In this document: positions 1 to 8,437 of the stretch, piece by piece
Layout of the letters: each line of letters begins with the position of its first letter
Numbering within the stretch: position 1 is the stretch's first letter
NCBI GenBank assembly: GCA_938035125.1
Contig: CALHNS010000032.1
Span: forward strand, 1-64,000
Source of the DNA: an uncultured Granulosicoccaceae bacterium
Lineage (GTDB): Bacteria > Pseudomonadota > Gammaproteobacteria > Granulosicoccales > Granulosicoccaceae
DNA: 64,000 nt
Direction: 5' to 3'
Translations under genes and position numbers: made by a program
Notes under the pieces: generated by a model
Databases searched by the model: none
What the model saw: only the letters and a program-made list of their open reading frames with translations
What the model was told of the DNA's origin: nothing

Positions 1-648
1 CCCAGAGACCCATCGCAAGAAAAGGCTCACATAGCCGAATTACTTTCCTATCGATACATATTGTTTATAGGTCGATTGGTGCCTGGAAAAGGATCAACAC
101 TTTTGTTGGATGCCTTTCACCAATTGAGCACTAAGGATCACAACACAAAATTGGTTATGATTTGCCCGTCTTATGATTCAACAAACCCATTCGTACAATC
201 AATTCAAGAGCGATTGGATAACCCTCGTGTTCATCTACTGCAAGATGTTTCTCAGCCTATAAAAACCGCATTACTTGAAGAGGCAAGAGTATTGTGCGTG
301 CCTTCTTCAAAGGAAAGTTTAGGTGGTGTGTATATTGAAGCAATGGCCACTAGCACACCGATAATCGCACTTGATAGACCCGTGAGCCGCTGTGTTATTG
401 AGCACAATAAAAACGGCTTATTGATTGCGAACGATAAAAATAGTGTTTTCGAAGCATTGCAAACACTACTTCAAAACGAAAATCTTGCAGAAGAAATGGG
501 ATGCTACGGCAAGGACATTTTTAATAAGAGATATTCATGGCATACGGTTACACAGAATATGTTGAAAGTTTACGCGGGAGATTACCCCGATATTGATAGG
601 CATATTCCTTCCGATGTAACCATGCAACGTGTGGCTACTAAAATGTGA
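1..648 (+). CDS. Glycosyltransferase family 4 (GT-B), 5'-truncated by window edge
   Basis: The reading frame is open from base 1, so only the C-terminal half (about 215 residues) is visible. It begins near the linker into the second Rossmann-like domain with the motif YILFIGRLVPGKG, typical of GT4 retaining glycosyltransferases. Later SKESLGGVYIEAMA gives the E-x7-E nucleotide-sugar binding motif, followed by the conserved 'P(I/V)IAxD' and 'NGLLI' segments. By family it would transfer a sugar from an NDP-sugar to a cell-surface glycan; acceptor and donor cannot be told. A TTG at 61 is not a real start because the homologous sequence continues upstream of it. A minus-strand gene follows, so this is the end of its transcription unit. 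Confidence 0.85.
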   Translation, partial: PRDPSQEKAHIAELLSYRYILFIGRLVPGKGSTLLLDAFHQLSTKDHNTKLVMICPSYDSTNPFVQSIQERLDNPRVHLLQDVSQPIKTALLEEARVLCVPSSKESLGGVYIEAMATSTPIIALDRPVSRCVIEHNKNGLLIANDKNSVFEALQTLLQNENLAEEMGCYGKDIFNKRYSWHTVTQNMLKVYAGDYPDIDRHIPSDVTMQRVATKM

Positions 649-757
649 TCTCTCTAGAATGAACAGCGATACAAGCCATCAGGAGCAAAAATAAACCCCG
701 AATCGTAATATGGCTGAGCCCAAAGACCCGAACCAGCGTCAAGGCCGTAATAGTCGG

Positions 758-1135
758 CTACGATATCGGCTGCCCAAATCGAATTCGATTTCCATCAGGA
801 TCGGTAACATAAAATTCTTTCATTCCCCACGTTTGCTCAGTCAACTCCATTGTGAGGCCTGATTTTTCTTGGCGTTTGAGCCCGTTGTTTAGAAATTCAG
901 TATATTTTTCGTGAATATCATTAACTTGAATGTAAATGACATTCCCAAATACACCGTCTCCGGCATGTTGAGAAAGGTGTAAATGATGTTCATTCCTTTG
1001 TAACAGAGCGTACATAGACATAAACGATTCGGGATCAGGGTCTGGGGCTTGAGCTACCTTAAAATCGAGAACCGTGGTATAGAATGTCAACGATTCCTTT
1101 ATGTCACTGCATTTTATAAAAGGCGTTATAGTCAT
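758..1135 (-). CDS. VOC superfamily (glyoxalase/bleomycin-resistance-like) protein
   Basis: A 125-residue single-domain protein. The N-terminus (MTITPFIKCSDIKESLTFY) and the C-terminal 'FYVTDPDGNRIRFGQP' are the two hallmark beta-alpha-beta edges of a vicinal-oxygen-chelate domain. Two such modules, usually as a dimer, make the metal site. The HHLHLSQH stretch in the middle and the late Glu/Asp region could supply ligands. Members range from glyoxalase I to antibiotic-binding proteins, so the substrate is unknown. It lies on the minus strand, as do most genes of the accessory region to the right, but no attC-like site adjoins it. Confidence 0.8.
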   Translation of the reverse strand: MTITPFIKCSDIKESLTFYTTVLDFKVAQAPDPDPESFMSMYALLQRNEHHLHLSQHAGDGVFGNVIYIQVNDIHEKYTEFLNNGLKRQEKSGLTMELTEQTWGMKEFYVTDPDGNRIRFGQPIS

Positions 1136-1222
1136 AAATTGTCGCTAAAAATATCTAGACGTTTAAATAATCGAATTGCATTGTCATTATAGGTTTAACA
1201 GAAAGCTTTTCGAGTAAGCATA

Positions 1223-1603
1223 TTAATAGGGCAATTCATGTGGCTCTTTTCCAACATAATCTGGTTCATGCAGAACAACAAGTCTAACGGCCGAGATTGT
1301 TGTGCCAGAAGCAAGATACGTTTTACAAACCCTGTGCATTCCGTCCATAACCCTACCCTCAGGGCAAAGTATGATGGGGTAAGAAGTATCTGCTTCATAA
1401 ATTTGCTTCGCATGCTGTGCAATATCTTTGGTTAGCGGCGGAGCACCCAAGCCAAACCAATACGTTTCTTCCAATTCTTTAATGTCTGAAAGTGGCACTT
1501 GAATCACTTCAAAATCTTTTGTAATTTCGATTAACTTCAGCACATCCCACGCGAGCAAGCCACGCTCCGATTTTCTGAAATGATACTGTTGGTGGAGATT
1601 CAT
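1223..1603 (-). CDS. Small protein with ParB/sulfiredoxin-like fold motif
   Basis: A 126-residue protein starting at ATG 1603. The centre reads 'YPIILCPEGRVMDGMHRVCKTYLASG', where the G-x-(V/I)-x-DGxHR core matches the phosphate/nucleotide-binding motif of the ParB N-terminal/Srx fold. The preceding 'IQVPLSDIKELEE' resembles the strand-helix before it. There is no HTH domain, so it is unlikely to be a partition protein; small single-domain members are mostly uncharacterised. It is a plausible stand-alone nucleotide-binding enzyme or regulator. Overlapping short frames on either strand are shadows. Confidence 0.55.
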   Translation of the reverse strand: MNLHQQYHFRKSERGLLAWDVLKLIEITKDFEVIQVPLSDIKELEETYWFGLGAPPLTKDIAQHAKQIYEADTSYPIILCPEGRVMDGMHRVCKTYLASGTTISAVRLVVLHEPDYVGKEPHELPY

Positions 1604-2031
1604 TTATATCGCTCTATCACTTAATCTAGGCGAAGTTTATTTTGCCCTTACTTCACGATAGGTGTTTAACGAACCCAACATTATTATCGAGATCAGAGCG
1701 GTGGGCATAAACCACATCTGGTTGCCACGAAGCGGTGGCTTTCATAATTGAATGAGTGGGCTCATTTATCGAGTGCTCTGCTTAGCTCATCAGCACTCTT
1801 AAAAACGATTCTCCCATATATCCACATCTATACCAAAAAGAAAGATGCATCAACTGATCGACCTAGAACCGATAGTCCGAAAACTTTCCAATTCGTATGT
1901 ATCTGGCTTCCGAACTTTCGCTAACGTCGATATACCAACAACCGTTGGAGTTTCTACAAATAGCTCTGCCAATCAAAGCCGATGTCATTGCATTCGGATC
2001 ATCAACTATTCAAACAAAAGATTAAAAAACC
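1604..2031. other. 428-bp gene-free stretch
   Basis: No convincing gene is seen between the divergent ParB-like and CHRD genes. The only clear structure is a short hairpin, GCCAC-gaagcg-GTGGC, at about 1724-1739. The sequence is AT-rich and probably holds the promoters of both flanking genes. I looked for attC-like boxes here and found none that pair. Confidence 0.4.
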
Positions 2032-4026
2032 ATGACGATACCAAATCCTTCCATAGAACAAGCGAGGGGAAAAACGTTTTTCCACCGAGTTACAATGTTT
2101 TCGGGGCTGCTATTTTTATCAACTTTTTTTCCAAGCTTGTCGCACGCCCAGACTTTCTCGTTCGAACTTGAGTCACAAATCACAGTTCCTCCGGCGGATG
2201 CACCCAATGCCACAGGAACCGGCACTTTCTCATTCGATCAAGAAACGAACACTGTTAGCGGCAGTGTTACCGTCAGTGGCACCACTGGCGAGCCGACGGT
2301 TGCGCACATTCATATCGGTGCGGTTGGCGAAGCAGGCCCCGTCGCAATCGCGTTAGATGGCAATGAAGATGGTAGCGTATGGAGCTTCCCTCCAAACACC
2401 GAAGTGGACAGCGCTTTGCTCGAAAACTTCAATGCTGGGCTGCTTTACGTCAATGTGCACACCGCAGCTAATGCACCGGGTGAGCTCAGAGCACAACTAG
2501 ATGCGAACACACTGGTCGAACCAACAACACTCTCTCTTACACTAGATCCTGAATCTACTGTACCTGCTGCTGTGGCTCCCGGCGCCTCTGGTACAGGGTC
2601 AGTTACAGTTGATACTGTTACTGGTGCATTCAGCGGAAGCATCAGCGTTACGGGTACTACCGGTCAACCCACGATTGCGCATGTGCACGTAGGCGGTGCT
2701 GGAGAAGCAGGCCCTGTACTGATCACAATGATAGGTAACGATGATGGCAGCGAATGGTCACTGCCCGCAGAAACTACACTGGATGCAGAAGGCTTAGAAG
2801 CTTTTTCAAGCGGCAATCTCTACATTAATGTTCACACCGAAGCGAATGCACCAGGTGAGCTGCGCGCGCAACTGGTTGATAGCGCGCCGATTACATTAGA
2901 TCTAACGCTTAGCCCAGACATTACTGTGCCGCCAGCAGATGCACCCGGTGCCTCGGGCACAGGAAGCATTACAGTTAACACTTCAACAGGTGCAATCAGC
3001 GGCAGCGTTACCGTTAGCAGCACTACAGGGCAACCCACGGTAGCTCATTTACACGTAGGTGGTGTTGGAGAAGCTGGCCCCGTTCTAATTGGTATGGATA
3101 GTAATGACGATGGCAGTGTCTGGTCGTTTCCTGAAGGTTCTGCTTTAGATGCTGTTGGCATTGAGGATTTTCTAAACGGAAATCTGTATATCAACGTTCA
3201 TACCGCTGCGAATGCGCCCGGCGAATTAAGAGTGCAGCTCAATAACAACAGTACAGCTGGTGCTCTAGGCCTCACAGGAGATGTGTATTCACCGACGGCA
3301 CTGGAACTTTTTTGGGAAAGACAAGCTGCCCCTGCTGTTACTTACCGTGTCGAGCAATCGGGCGGCAGTTCAGTTGAAACCGACGGAACTAGTTTCTTTT
3401 TCCAAGGCTTATCAGCGAACACAACGTTCAACTTTACAGTGACGTCACTGGATGCATCGGGTAACGACTTAGTTTCTCAAAGCATTCAACTGACCACTAA
3501 TGAAGATACATTTGCATCATCAATTGCCGTTGAAAATCTAAGCGGTGAAGTGTACTCAAGTTCTGCGATTGAACTCTTCTGGGACGTATCAGATGCAGGC
3601 GCTGGCAGCTTTTTCGTGATATCACGAGATGGTGTTGAAGTAGGCTTAAATGATGGTCGCAGTTTCTTCGAAGACGGATTAGCAAGCGGCACAACATTCA
3701 CCTATACCGTCGCGCCACAATCTGGTGGAGATGCTGCAACGATTGAATTAACTACTCAAGGCGATAACGCTGGTTCAACAGGTGCTTTAGGCTTGAATGG
3801 TCAGGTCTACTCAGTTTCTGCATTAGAGATTTTTTGGCAGCGAGTAGATGGCGCAGCACGTTACCAAGTGGAACGTGATGGATCGGTGATCGAAGACTTC
3901 GATGCATTAAGCTTTTTCGACAGCGGACTTGATGCGAACACCAGCTTCTCATACACCGTAATAGCGCTGTCGAACGATGACGAAGTGATTGCAATTGAGA
4001 CGATTGACCTAGCTACATTCAACTAA
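2032..4026 (+). CDS. Secreted protein with three CHRD domains and three FN3-like repeats
   Basis: A 664-residue exported protein. The N-terminus carries a hydrophobic segment (GLLFLSTFFPSLSHAQ, cleavage after about residue 39). Three CHRD (chordin-type) domains of about 120 residues follow, at about 41-157, 160-283 and 286-405. Each has 'ATGTGTFSFD/ASGTGSxTV', 'PTVAHxHxGGVGEAGPV' and ends 'NVHTxANAPGELRAQL'. The C-terminal half holds three 80-85-residue repeats of fibronectin-III-like type, each beginning 'L(S/T/N)G(D/E/Q)VYSxxALExFW' and containing 'SFFxxGLxxxTxFxxTV'. Function is unknown: CHRD domains bind ligands or metals in secreted proteins. ATG 2095 is an alternative start that still leaves a signal peptide. 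A terminator follows directly. Confidence 0.8.
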   Translation: MTIPNPSIEQARGKTFFHRVTMFSGLLFLSTFFPSLSHAQTFSFELESQITVPPADAPNATGTGTFSFDQETNTVSGSVTVSGTTGEPTVAHIHIGAVGEAGPVAIALDGNEDGSVWSFPPNTEVDSALLENFNAGLLYVNVHTAANAPGELRAQLDANTLVEPTTLSLTLDPESTVPAAVAPGASGTGSVTVDTVTGAFSGSISVTGTTGQPTIAHVHVGGAGEAGPVLITMIGNDDGSEWSLPAETTLDAEGLEAFSSGNLYINVHTEANAPGELRAQLVDSAPITLDLTLSPDITVPPADAPGASGTGSITVNTSTGAISGSVTVSSTTGQPTVAHLHVGGVGEAGPVLIGMDSNDDGSVWSFPEGSALDAVGIEDFLNGNLYINVHTAANAPGELRVQLNNNSTAGALGLTGDVYSPTALELFWERQAAPAVTYRVEQSGGSSVETDGTSFFFQGLSANTTFNFTVTSLDASGNDLVSQSIQLTTNEDTFASSIAVENLSGEVYSSSAIELFWDVSDAGAGSFFVISRDGVEVGLNDGRSFFEDGLASGTTFTYTVAPQSGGDAATIELTTQGDNAGSTGALGLNGQVYSVSALEIFWQRVDGAARYQVERDGSVIEDFDALSFFDSGLDANTSFSYTVIALSNDDEVIAIETIDLATFN

Positions 4027-4066
4027 AGTAATCGTTACGCATAAATTACGTCGATGCATAAAGAGA

Positions 4067-4097
4067 AAAGGGCTGCTCATATGAGCGGCCCTTTTTT
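4067..4097 (+). terminator. Rho-independent terminator after the CHRD gene
   Basis: The arm GGGCTGCTCAT pairs with ATGAGCGGCCC (one G-T wobble, almost no loop) and runs into CTTTTTTATT. It lies about 45 bases after the CHRD stop codon on the same strand. Confidence 0.85.
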
Positions 4098-4203
4098 ATT
4101 GGTTAAAAAGCAAAAATAAAGTTCTCAGCTATTTTTCGTGATTGTCCGTTTAAGCCTTTTCGTGTTCGTTATATGAGTAGGACATGAATAGCAGGAACAG
4201 GAT

Positions 4204-4743
4204 ATGAATTTACTATCACGAGCAGCCACTACCCTATTGAGCCTAACGATTAGCGCTTTTTTGACAGGTTGCGGCTCCGATGTTAACGATGAATTGAGTG
4301 AAATTCAATCAACAGGCATTGACGGTATAGAATTTAACGGCATTTGGCTCTCACGTTGTTTTGAGCGCGAGGTCTTTATGGCGGCTGAGGAGGATCAACC
4401 CGATGGGTACACACAAACGTCACTGACCATAGACAGCAGTACTCGCTCTTACGCTCAACGTACTATGGTTTACACAGACTCTCAATGCGCAATAGAAGAT
4501 GCCGAAAACCCAATATCTCTGCGCTCCTCAGGAGAGATTGATTTTAGGGGATTAACCACTACCAACTCAGGCCTGGACGCGACGATAGTGCGTTATATTA
4601 GTAACAGTTCCAGCCCTGATCTCACTGGTCTTCTGTACAGAGAGGGAGACATACTCTATCGAGAATCGCGTCAGAGCACCTTGTTAGAAGATACAATTCC
4701 CGACGAATTAAGTTTGTCGAACCCTTGGCAATTAGCTAATTGA
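4204..4743 (+). CDS. Hypothetical lipoprotein
   Basis: A 179-residue protein with a type II signal peptide: hydrophobic TTLLSLTISAFLTGC with the lipobox cysteine at residue 23. The mature part begins 'GSDVNDELSEIQS' and contains 'EFNGIWLSRCFE', reminiscent of small lipoproteins built around a lipocalin-like 'GxW' strand. A second cysteine pair (C52 region and the 'DSQC' near residue 84) could form a disulfide. The family is not recognised. It is expected to be anchored in the outer or inner membrane; residue +2 is glycine, so inner-membrane retention by Asp+2 is not indicated. The gene is monocistronic between a terminator and a convergent minus-strand gene. Confidence 0.65.
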   Translation: MNLLSRAATTLLSLTISAFLTGCGSDVNDELSEIQSTGIDGIEFNGIWLSRCFEREVFMAAEEDQPDGYTQTSLTIDSSTRSYAQRTMVYTDSQCAIEDAENPISLRSSGEIDFRGLTTTNSGLDATIVRYISNSSSPDLTGLLYREGDILYRESRQSTLLEDTIPDELSLSNPWQLAN

Positions 4744-4797
4744 GCTGAGTCTGCATTCGCCAATTAGATCAGTTTTAAATTTTAAACAAATATCTTT

Positions 4798-5145
4798 CTA
4801 TCCAAAGAAACACGCATGCTTGTCTTCATCAACGACTGAAAGAAATTCTGCAAATGTTTTTACATTTGCTTGAGGGTCATACGCATGCCATTTTAAATCT
4901 TGACGTTGCCAAAAAATCTTCCAGTGCTTGTTTTTCTTGATGTACGTTGTTTTCGCTATCGCCAATTCGATTTTTTTCAAAGGATCGTTCCACAGTGGGC
5001 GTACTTCAAAAAGCTCCACGCTCTGATCTACAATACGATAGGAAATATCAACCTTGTCCCTGATTTCAGGTGGAGGCCTTCTTATTTTAAGATATTTTTC
5101 TAATTCCTTCTCGCACCGCTTAATTTCTAGCTCACTTAAAGCCAC
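4798..5145 (-). CDS. DUF3024 family protein
   Basis: A 115-residue protein. The N-terminal 'LSELEIKRCEKELEKYLKIRRPPPEIRDKVDISYRI' and C-terminal 'KIFWQRQDLKWHAYDPQANVKTFAEFLSVVDEDKHACFFG' match the DUF3024 pattern (a short 'RPPxxIR', a central 'IFWxRxDLKWHxY'). Function is unknown. It lies 30 bases downstream of the alpha/beta hydrolase on the same strand and could be co-transcribed. There is no attC-like site between them, so this pair may lie outside the recognisable cassette array or form its last unit. Confidence 0.75.
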   Translation of the reverse strand: MALSELEIKRCEKELEKYLKIRRPPPEIRDKVDISYRIVDQSVELFEVRPLWNDPLKKIELAIAKTTYIKKNKHWKIFWQRQDLKWHAYDPQANVKTFAEFLSVVDEDKHACFFG

Positions 5146-5175
5146 TGTTGGTATTTCCTATTTGTGCAGAGGTGT

Positions 5176-6069
5176 TTAGTTCGCCAATTCCCGTGCATCA
5201 ATTATAGCCTGAGCCCACTCTCGTGGTTTTTCCTGAGGCAGATTGTGGCCAGCATTTTTAAAATAGCGATGTTGATGAGGCCCTGAAAATTTGTGAGCGT
5301 GATGAGCAGTACTGCCGCTAACGCCATCCACTTCACCATCTATAGTTATTGTTGCCACAGGTATTACTGGCTGCGTTTCTAGCTGAAGCTCAATTTGAGA
5401 GACTGCAGGATCACCTGCAACAAGCCCGAAGCGATGGCGATACGAGTGAATTACAACCTCAACAAAATCGGCGTTATTAAATGATGCAGCGGTTGTATCA
5501 AATTCAGCGTCACTAAAATTCCAAGTCGGTGACCACATTTGCCATAACAATCGCAAGATTTCACGTCGATTCGTCTCCAACCCACGGCGCCCACGTTCTG
5601 AATGGAAATAATACTGGTACCAATAACTAGCTTCTTCTGATGCAGGCGCAGGTTCCATCGAACGGCGAATATCCTGAATATTATACGAATTACCAGAGAC
5701 CAGTGCGTTTACACGTTCAGGCCAAAGCGCAGCAACGATGCAGGACGCACGGCCACCCCAGTCGTATCCTGCCAGTACTGCATTTTCTATGGATAAGGCA
5801 TCCATTAGCTCGATCAAATCATTTGCCAATGCGGCCTGCTCACCAGAACGCAACGTATCTTTAGATAAAAAACGAGTAGGTCCGTAGCCTCTTAAATAGG
5901 GAACTATTACATAAGCACCTGCATCAATGAGCAAATTCACACATTCATCGTAGCAATGAACATCATAAGGAAAACCATGGCTTAATATACACGGCCAACC
6001 CTCTTTATCACCGTATGCGTGGTACGCAATTTCTAATTGTGAAGTAGTGATTTTGTACAACTGTTCCAT
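5176..6069 (-). CDS. Alpha/beta hydrolase (epoxide hydrolase/dehalogenase-like)
   Basis: A 297-residue alpha/beta-hydrolase. HGFP at residues 31-34 forms the oxyanion-hole loop. The nucleophile elbow is GYDWGG (residues 101-106), giving an Asp-103 nucleophile as in epoxide hydrolases, haloalkane dehalogenases and fluoroacetate dehalogenases. The C-terminal GHNLPQEKP supplies the catalytic His at about 275. The cap domain includes the WYQYYFHSERGRRGLE segment. The substrate is unknown. It has no signal peptide, so it is cytoplasmic. It is preceded upstream (higher coordinates) by an attC-like site and followed by DUF3024. Confidence 0.85.
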   Translation of the reverse strand: MEQLYKITTSQLEIAYHAYGDKEGWPCILSHGFPYDVHCYDECVNLLIDAGAYVIVPYLRGYGPTRFLSKDTLRSGEQAALANDLIELMDALSIENAVLAGYDWGGRASCIVAALWPERVNALVSGNSYNIQDIRRSMEPAPASEEASYWYQYYFHSERGRRGLETNRREILRLLWQMWSPTWNFSDAEFDTTAASFNNADFVEVVIHSYRHRFGLVAGDPAVSQIELQLETQPVIPVATITIDGEVDGVSGSTAHHAHKFSGPHQHRYFKNAGHNLPQEKPREWAQAIIDARELAN

Positions 6070-6106
6070 GATTACTCTTGTGTTATAAACGCTATAAAAT
6101 TACTAC

Positions 6107-6188
6107 CTATAACCGATAAACCGCCAGCAACTGTCTTCTATCGCATTACCGATGTTGCTGGCTTTGAAATACGCCCGACTTGTTAGCC
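6107..6188 (-). other. attC-like recombination site A
   Basis: On the minus strand it opens with GGCTAAC-AAGTCGGGCG, overlapping the GST stop codon, and closes with GTTATAG. The inside carries a perfect 9-bp inverted repeat GCCAGCAAC...GTTGCTGGC. The opening closely follows the R''-box layout of integron attC sites. The closing box is degenerate, so confidence is moderate. Confidence 0.55.
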
Positions 6189-6797
6189 GTTTTCATTTGT
6201 ACCAAGCATTTCATACGGATTCGACCAACCATCTAAACTTTTCAAACGATCCCTCCAAACATCGACATTTTTTGGAATATCTACTTCGGCCTCTTCTGCA
6301 TACATCAAATAACCACACAAAGAAAAATCTGCGATAGTAAGATTATCCCCAACAATAAAAGATCGCCCATCTTCAAGCTCATTATTTATGACACTAACGT
6401 CATGAACATACCGAGCTAGAAGCCATTCCCTAGCACCTTTACTTAATTCACAGCCTTTCAACTTCTTATCTGCTCGTAACTGCGGAAGGCACATACCAAT
6501 TTTATTAGACTCCCACATAAGCCATTCTAAACAAGCTTGAAGTTCTGAATCTGCTCCATATAGCCCATATTTTTTTGCAATATAAACAAGTATCGCATTT
6601 GATTGAGTTAGATTTTTACCATCATCCACAAGCAGCGGAACTTCGCCATGTTTCGATCTGCTCAAAAAATCCGGATTCCGAGATTTTTTATCTGAGAAAA
6701 TATCTATAACCTCGTACTCGTGTTCGATACTTGCTGAATTAAGACAAAATTTAACTTTAAGGGCGTGGCCAGAGTCAGGATGACCATAAAGCTTCAT
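6183..6797 (-). CDS. Glutathione S-transferase family protein
   Basis: A 204-residue GST. The N-terminal thioredoxin-like domain starts 'MKLYGHPDSGHALKVKFCLNSA', has 'GEVPLLVDDGKNLTQSNAILVYIA' (the cis-Pro and the SNAI glutathione-gamma-glutamyl binding site), and is followed by an all-helical domain containing 'DNLTIADFSLCGYL', the N-capping box of GSTs. It probably conjugates or thiolyses small electrophiles with glutathione. The stop codon is inside attC-like site A, the arrangement expected of a cassette gene. Start at ATG 6797. Confidence 0.85.
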   Translation of the reverse strand: MKLYGHPDSGHALKVKFCLNSASIEHEYEVIDIFSDKKSRNPDFLSRSKHGEVPLLVDDGKNLTQSNAILVYIAKKYGLYGADSELQACLEWLMWESNKIGMCLPQLRADKKLKGCELSKGAREWLLARYVHDVSVINNELEDGRSFIVGDNLTIADFSLCGYLMYAEEAEVDIPKNVDVWRDRLKSLDGWSNPYEMLGTNENG

Positions 6798-6811
6798 TGT
6801 TTTTCCTTTTG

Positions 6812-6893
6812 GTTAACGCTCACAACGGCTACGAAGTTCGCGGCGTTCTAACTGCTATAAAAATGATTGTAGCGAATCGGCATAACACCAACT
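6812..6893 (-). other. Degenerate attC-like site B
   Basis: The gap between the GFA stop and the GST start holds GTTATGCC near 6890 and GCGTTAACC near 6815 on the minus strand, with a short pairable core (CGCTAC/GTAGCC, and AACGCCGCG). Placement matches the other sites, but the pairing is poor and both boxes deviate from consensus. Confidence 0.3.
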
Positions 6894-6909
6894 TATAGAA
6901 AGGATATGC

Positions 6910-7335
6910 TTATATTCCTGTATTTAGAAATTGAACGAACTTTTCCAAATCATCTGGAGCAGTGTCGCAGTTTAACTCAAGCTGCGCAGGCTCTGACCAC
7001 GTAGGTTTAGAACTTAACCAAATATTAGCAACTGCATTCGTGTTAAGGCCAGTTATTAACCCAACTGGAACCCATACGTATTTAGATTTAAATATATTCG
7101 GCACAGGAGACCCACATAACTTGCAGAAATTTGAACTGAACCCCGTCTCTTTTTTCCATTTTTGAATTGATGACTCACCAGACAACCACCGAAACTTATC
7201 AGCGTACGTAATTGTTCCCGCATTAGAAGCTGTGCCACCCTGTTTCTGGCAAAGCGTACAATAACAATGATATACAGATGGGACACTACCAGTTATTTCG
7301 AACGCTATTGCTTCGCAATTACATTTTCCAATCAT
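6910..7335 (-). CDS. GFA/CENP-V (DUF636) family zinc protein
   Basis: A 141-residue GFA-domain protein. Zinc ligands are evident as C5/C7 (GKCNCEAI), C24-x-C26-x2-C29 (YHCYCTLCQKQGG) and the 'FCKLCGSPVP' pair, followed by the beta-rich 'YVWVPVGLI' and 'PTWSEP' tail. The family is named after a glutathione-dependent formaldehyde-activating enzyme, but most members have no proven activity. It lies next to a GST gene, yet each appears to be its own cassette. Start at ATG 7335. Confidence 0.85.
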   Translation of the reverse strand: MIGKCNCEAIAFEITGSVPSVYHCYCTLCQKQGGTASNAGTITYADKFRWLSGESSIQKWKKETGFSSNFCKLCGSPVPNIFKSKYVWVPVGLITGLNTNAVANIWLSSKPTWSEPAQLELNCDTAPDDLEKFVQFLNTGI

Positions 7336-7359
7336 TATATTCTCTTATCAAGATGTGGA

Positions 7360-7455
7360 GCATAAAACTCAATTCATGTGAACTTGATGAAAACCGAGCG
7401 GAGCGACAGTGTAAGAAGGGCGTGTTAATGTTTTACATGCATTCGTTTGTTAGGC
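7360..7455 (-). other. attC-like recombination site C
   Basis: On the minus strand it starts with a perfect RYYYAAC box, GCCTAAC (7455-7449), followed by AAACGAATG, and ends at GTTTTATGC (about 7368-7360). The centre holds the CGCTCCGCTCGG-type sequence also seen in site H. It lies 21 bases after the stop of the signal-peptide protein and 24 bases before the GFA start. Confidence 0.6.
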
Positions 7456-7476
7456 ATATAATATTCTTCCCTGGAT

Positions 7477-7932
7477 TCATTGGACGCCCTTCTCTAGTTC
7501 ACCATCAATCAGGGACATAAAATCTTGTGCTGTTTTAAAACCCGAATTAACCCTATCTCGTGCTACAGAATCACAACTTGAAACACTTGCATACCTTATA
7601 GCGCCAGAAGCCATATCTTTAGTGTATTTCAATGCTTCATTGGCACTAGAAACAAACTCATTTCCTAGCAGATACCCTTGAAATACATGTGATGTAACGT
7701 TCAATTTATTTTCATACACCTTCTGATCAGACTTTTCTAGAAAACTACATTTACGGTCAAACGCAAAACCAATAAGAACTTTAGAATAGACCTGTTGCAC
7801 AAAATCAGACTGATGCTTCAGGTATGCAGGGGGTAATACTCCTAAGTTTTCGCTATCGTCAGCAACAGCAAACTTGCCACAAAAAACAGCTAATGAAATA
7901 GCAACCAAAGTAAATCCAGACTTAATTTTCAT
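7477..7932 (-). CDS. Hypothetical exported protein
   Basis: A 151-residue protein with a clear signal peptide (MKIKSGFTLVAISLAVFCGKFAVADD, predicted cleavage after the AVA). The mature domain is about 127 residues, largely helical by composition, with cysteines in 'RKCSFLEKS' and 'SVSSCDSVARDRVN' that could form a disulfide in the periplasm. The family is not recognised. It is flanked by attC-like sites C and D, so it is most likely an integron cassette; such genes are commonly orphan secreted proteins. Confidence 0.65.
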   Translation of the reverse strand: MKIKSGFTLVAISLAVFCGKFAVADDSENLGVLPPAYLKHQSDFVQQVYSKVLIGFAFDRKCSFLEKSDQKVYENKLNVTSHVFQGYLLGNEFVSSANEALKYTKDMASGAIRYASVSSCDSVARDRVNSGFKTAQDFMSLIDGELEKGVQ

Positions 7933-7950
7933 ATGTGTTCCATATTTTTG

Positions 7951-7998
7951 ACCTAACGCTTAGCACAGCGGCAGCTAGACAGCCGGGTTTTGCTAACT
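7951..7998 (-). other. attC-like recombination site D
   Basis: On the minus strand the site ends with AAGC-GTTAGGT, a perfect GTTRRRY box (7957-7951). Inside, TTAGCA pairs with TGCTAA and GGC with GCC, a short attC of the classical compact type. The opening box is degenerate (AGTTAGC) and contains the stop codon of the paiB fragment. Confidence 0.6.
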
Positions 7999-8357
7999 GG
8001 CGTCATCTAATGCATCCTTCATCATCTTATGAAATTCCGAGCCTGGCTGTTCAAATTCCAGTGCATCCAATACCGATTCTCGATTCTTTGCAGGCTGATT
8101 CTGACTGGCCTTAAGTTTACTGTTTAGCCTGGTAATTATCACCTCTAATCCTACCAACACTGATAATTGCTTATCCATAAAATTATTCGGTGCATCTGAA
8201 ATGGCCCATTTCTCGGGTCTTGGCGACTCATTTTGGTTAGTCAGATCATTTAGCTGCTGCTTCACCCATGCCTGATCTTGTTTTAATTTTAGCTTTCCGT
8301 GAACATGTACGACTTTATAGTTCCACGTAGGTACGACTTTTCCATGCTCCTTCTTTG
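7993..8357 (-). pseudogene. paiB: paiB-like FMN-binding protein, 5'-truncated
   Basis: About 120 C-terminal residues of a PaiB-family (FMN-binding split-barrel, 'negative transcriptional regulator') protein. 'KKEHGKVVPTWNYKVVHVHGKL', 'WAISDAPNNFMDKQL', 'GLEVIITRLNSKLKASQNQP' and 'NRESVLDALE' match the family in order. Full-length PaiB is about 210 residues. The homology stops exactly where the terminal inverted repeat of the mobile element begins (8358). The frame stays open into the element by chance (to 8613), but those residues are antisense to another gene. The N-terminal half is not found on the other side of the element, so it was lost, not merely interrupted. Confidence 0.8.
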
Positions 8358-8382
8358 CGTTATTAGGTAGCAAAGTTCCAAA
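8358..8382 (+). repeat. Left terminal inverted repeat of the transposon
   Basis: Outer end reads CGTTATTAGGTAGCAAAGTT and continues CCAAA. It is identical over 25 bases to the reverse complement of 12826-12850. paiB homology stops at its outer border. Confidence 0.85.
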
Positions 8383-8437
8383 GCATTTATAGCTACTCGC
8401 CAGTAAAATCACTGCTTCTTTCACAGGAGTATTACAC

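Noticed and set aside
1604..1840. Possible attC-like site before the CHRD gene (GTTTAAC and a GCCAC/GTGGC hairpin)
   Set aside because: The boxes do not pair with each other and no second box lies at a suitable distance.
5146..5175. attC between hydrolase and DUF3024 genes
   Set aside because: Only 30 bp, too short, and no box matches.
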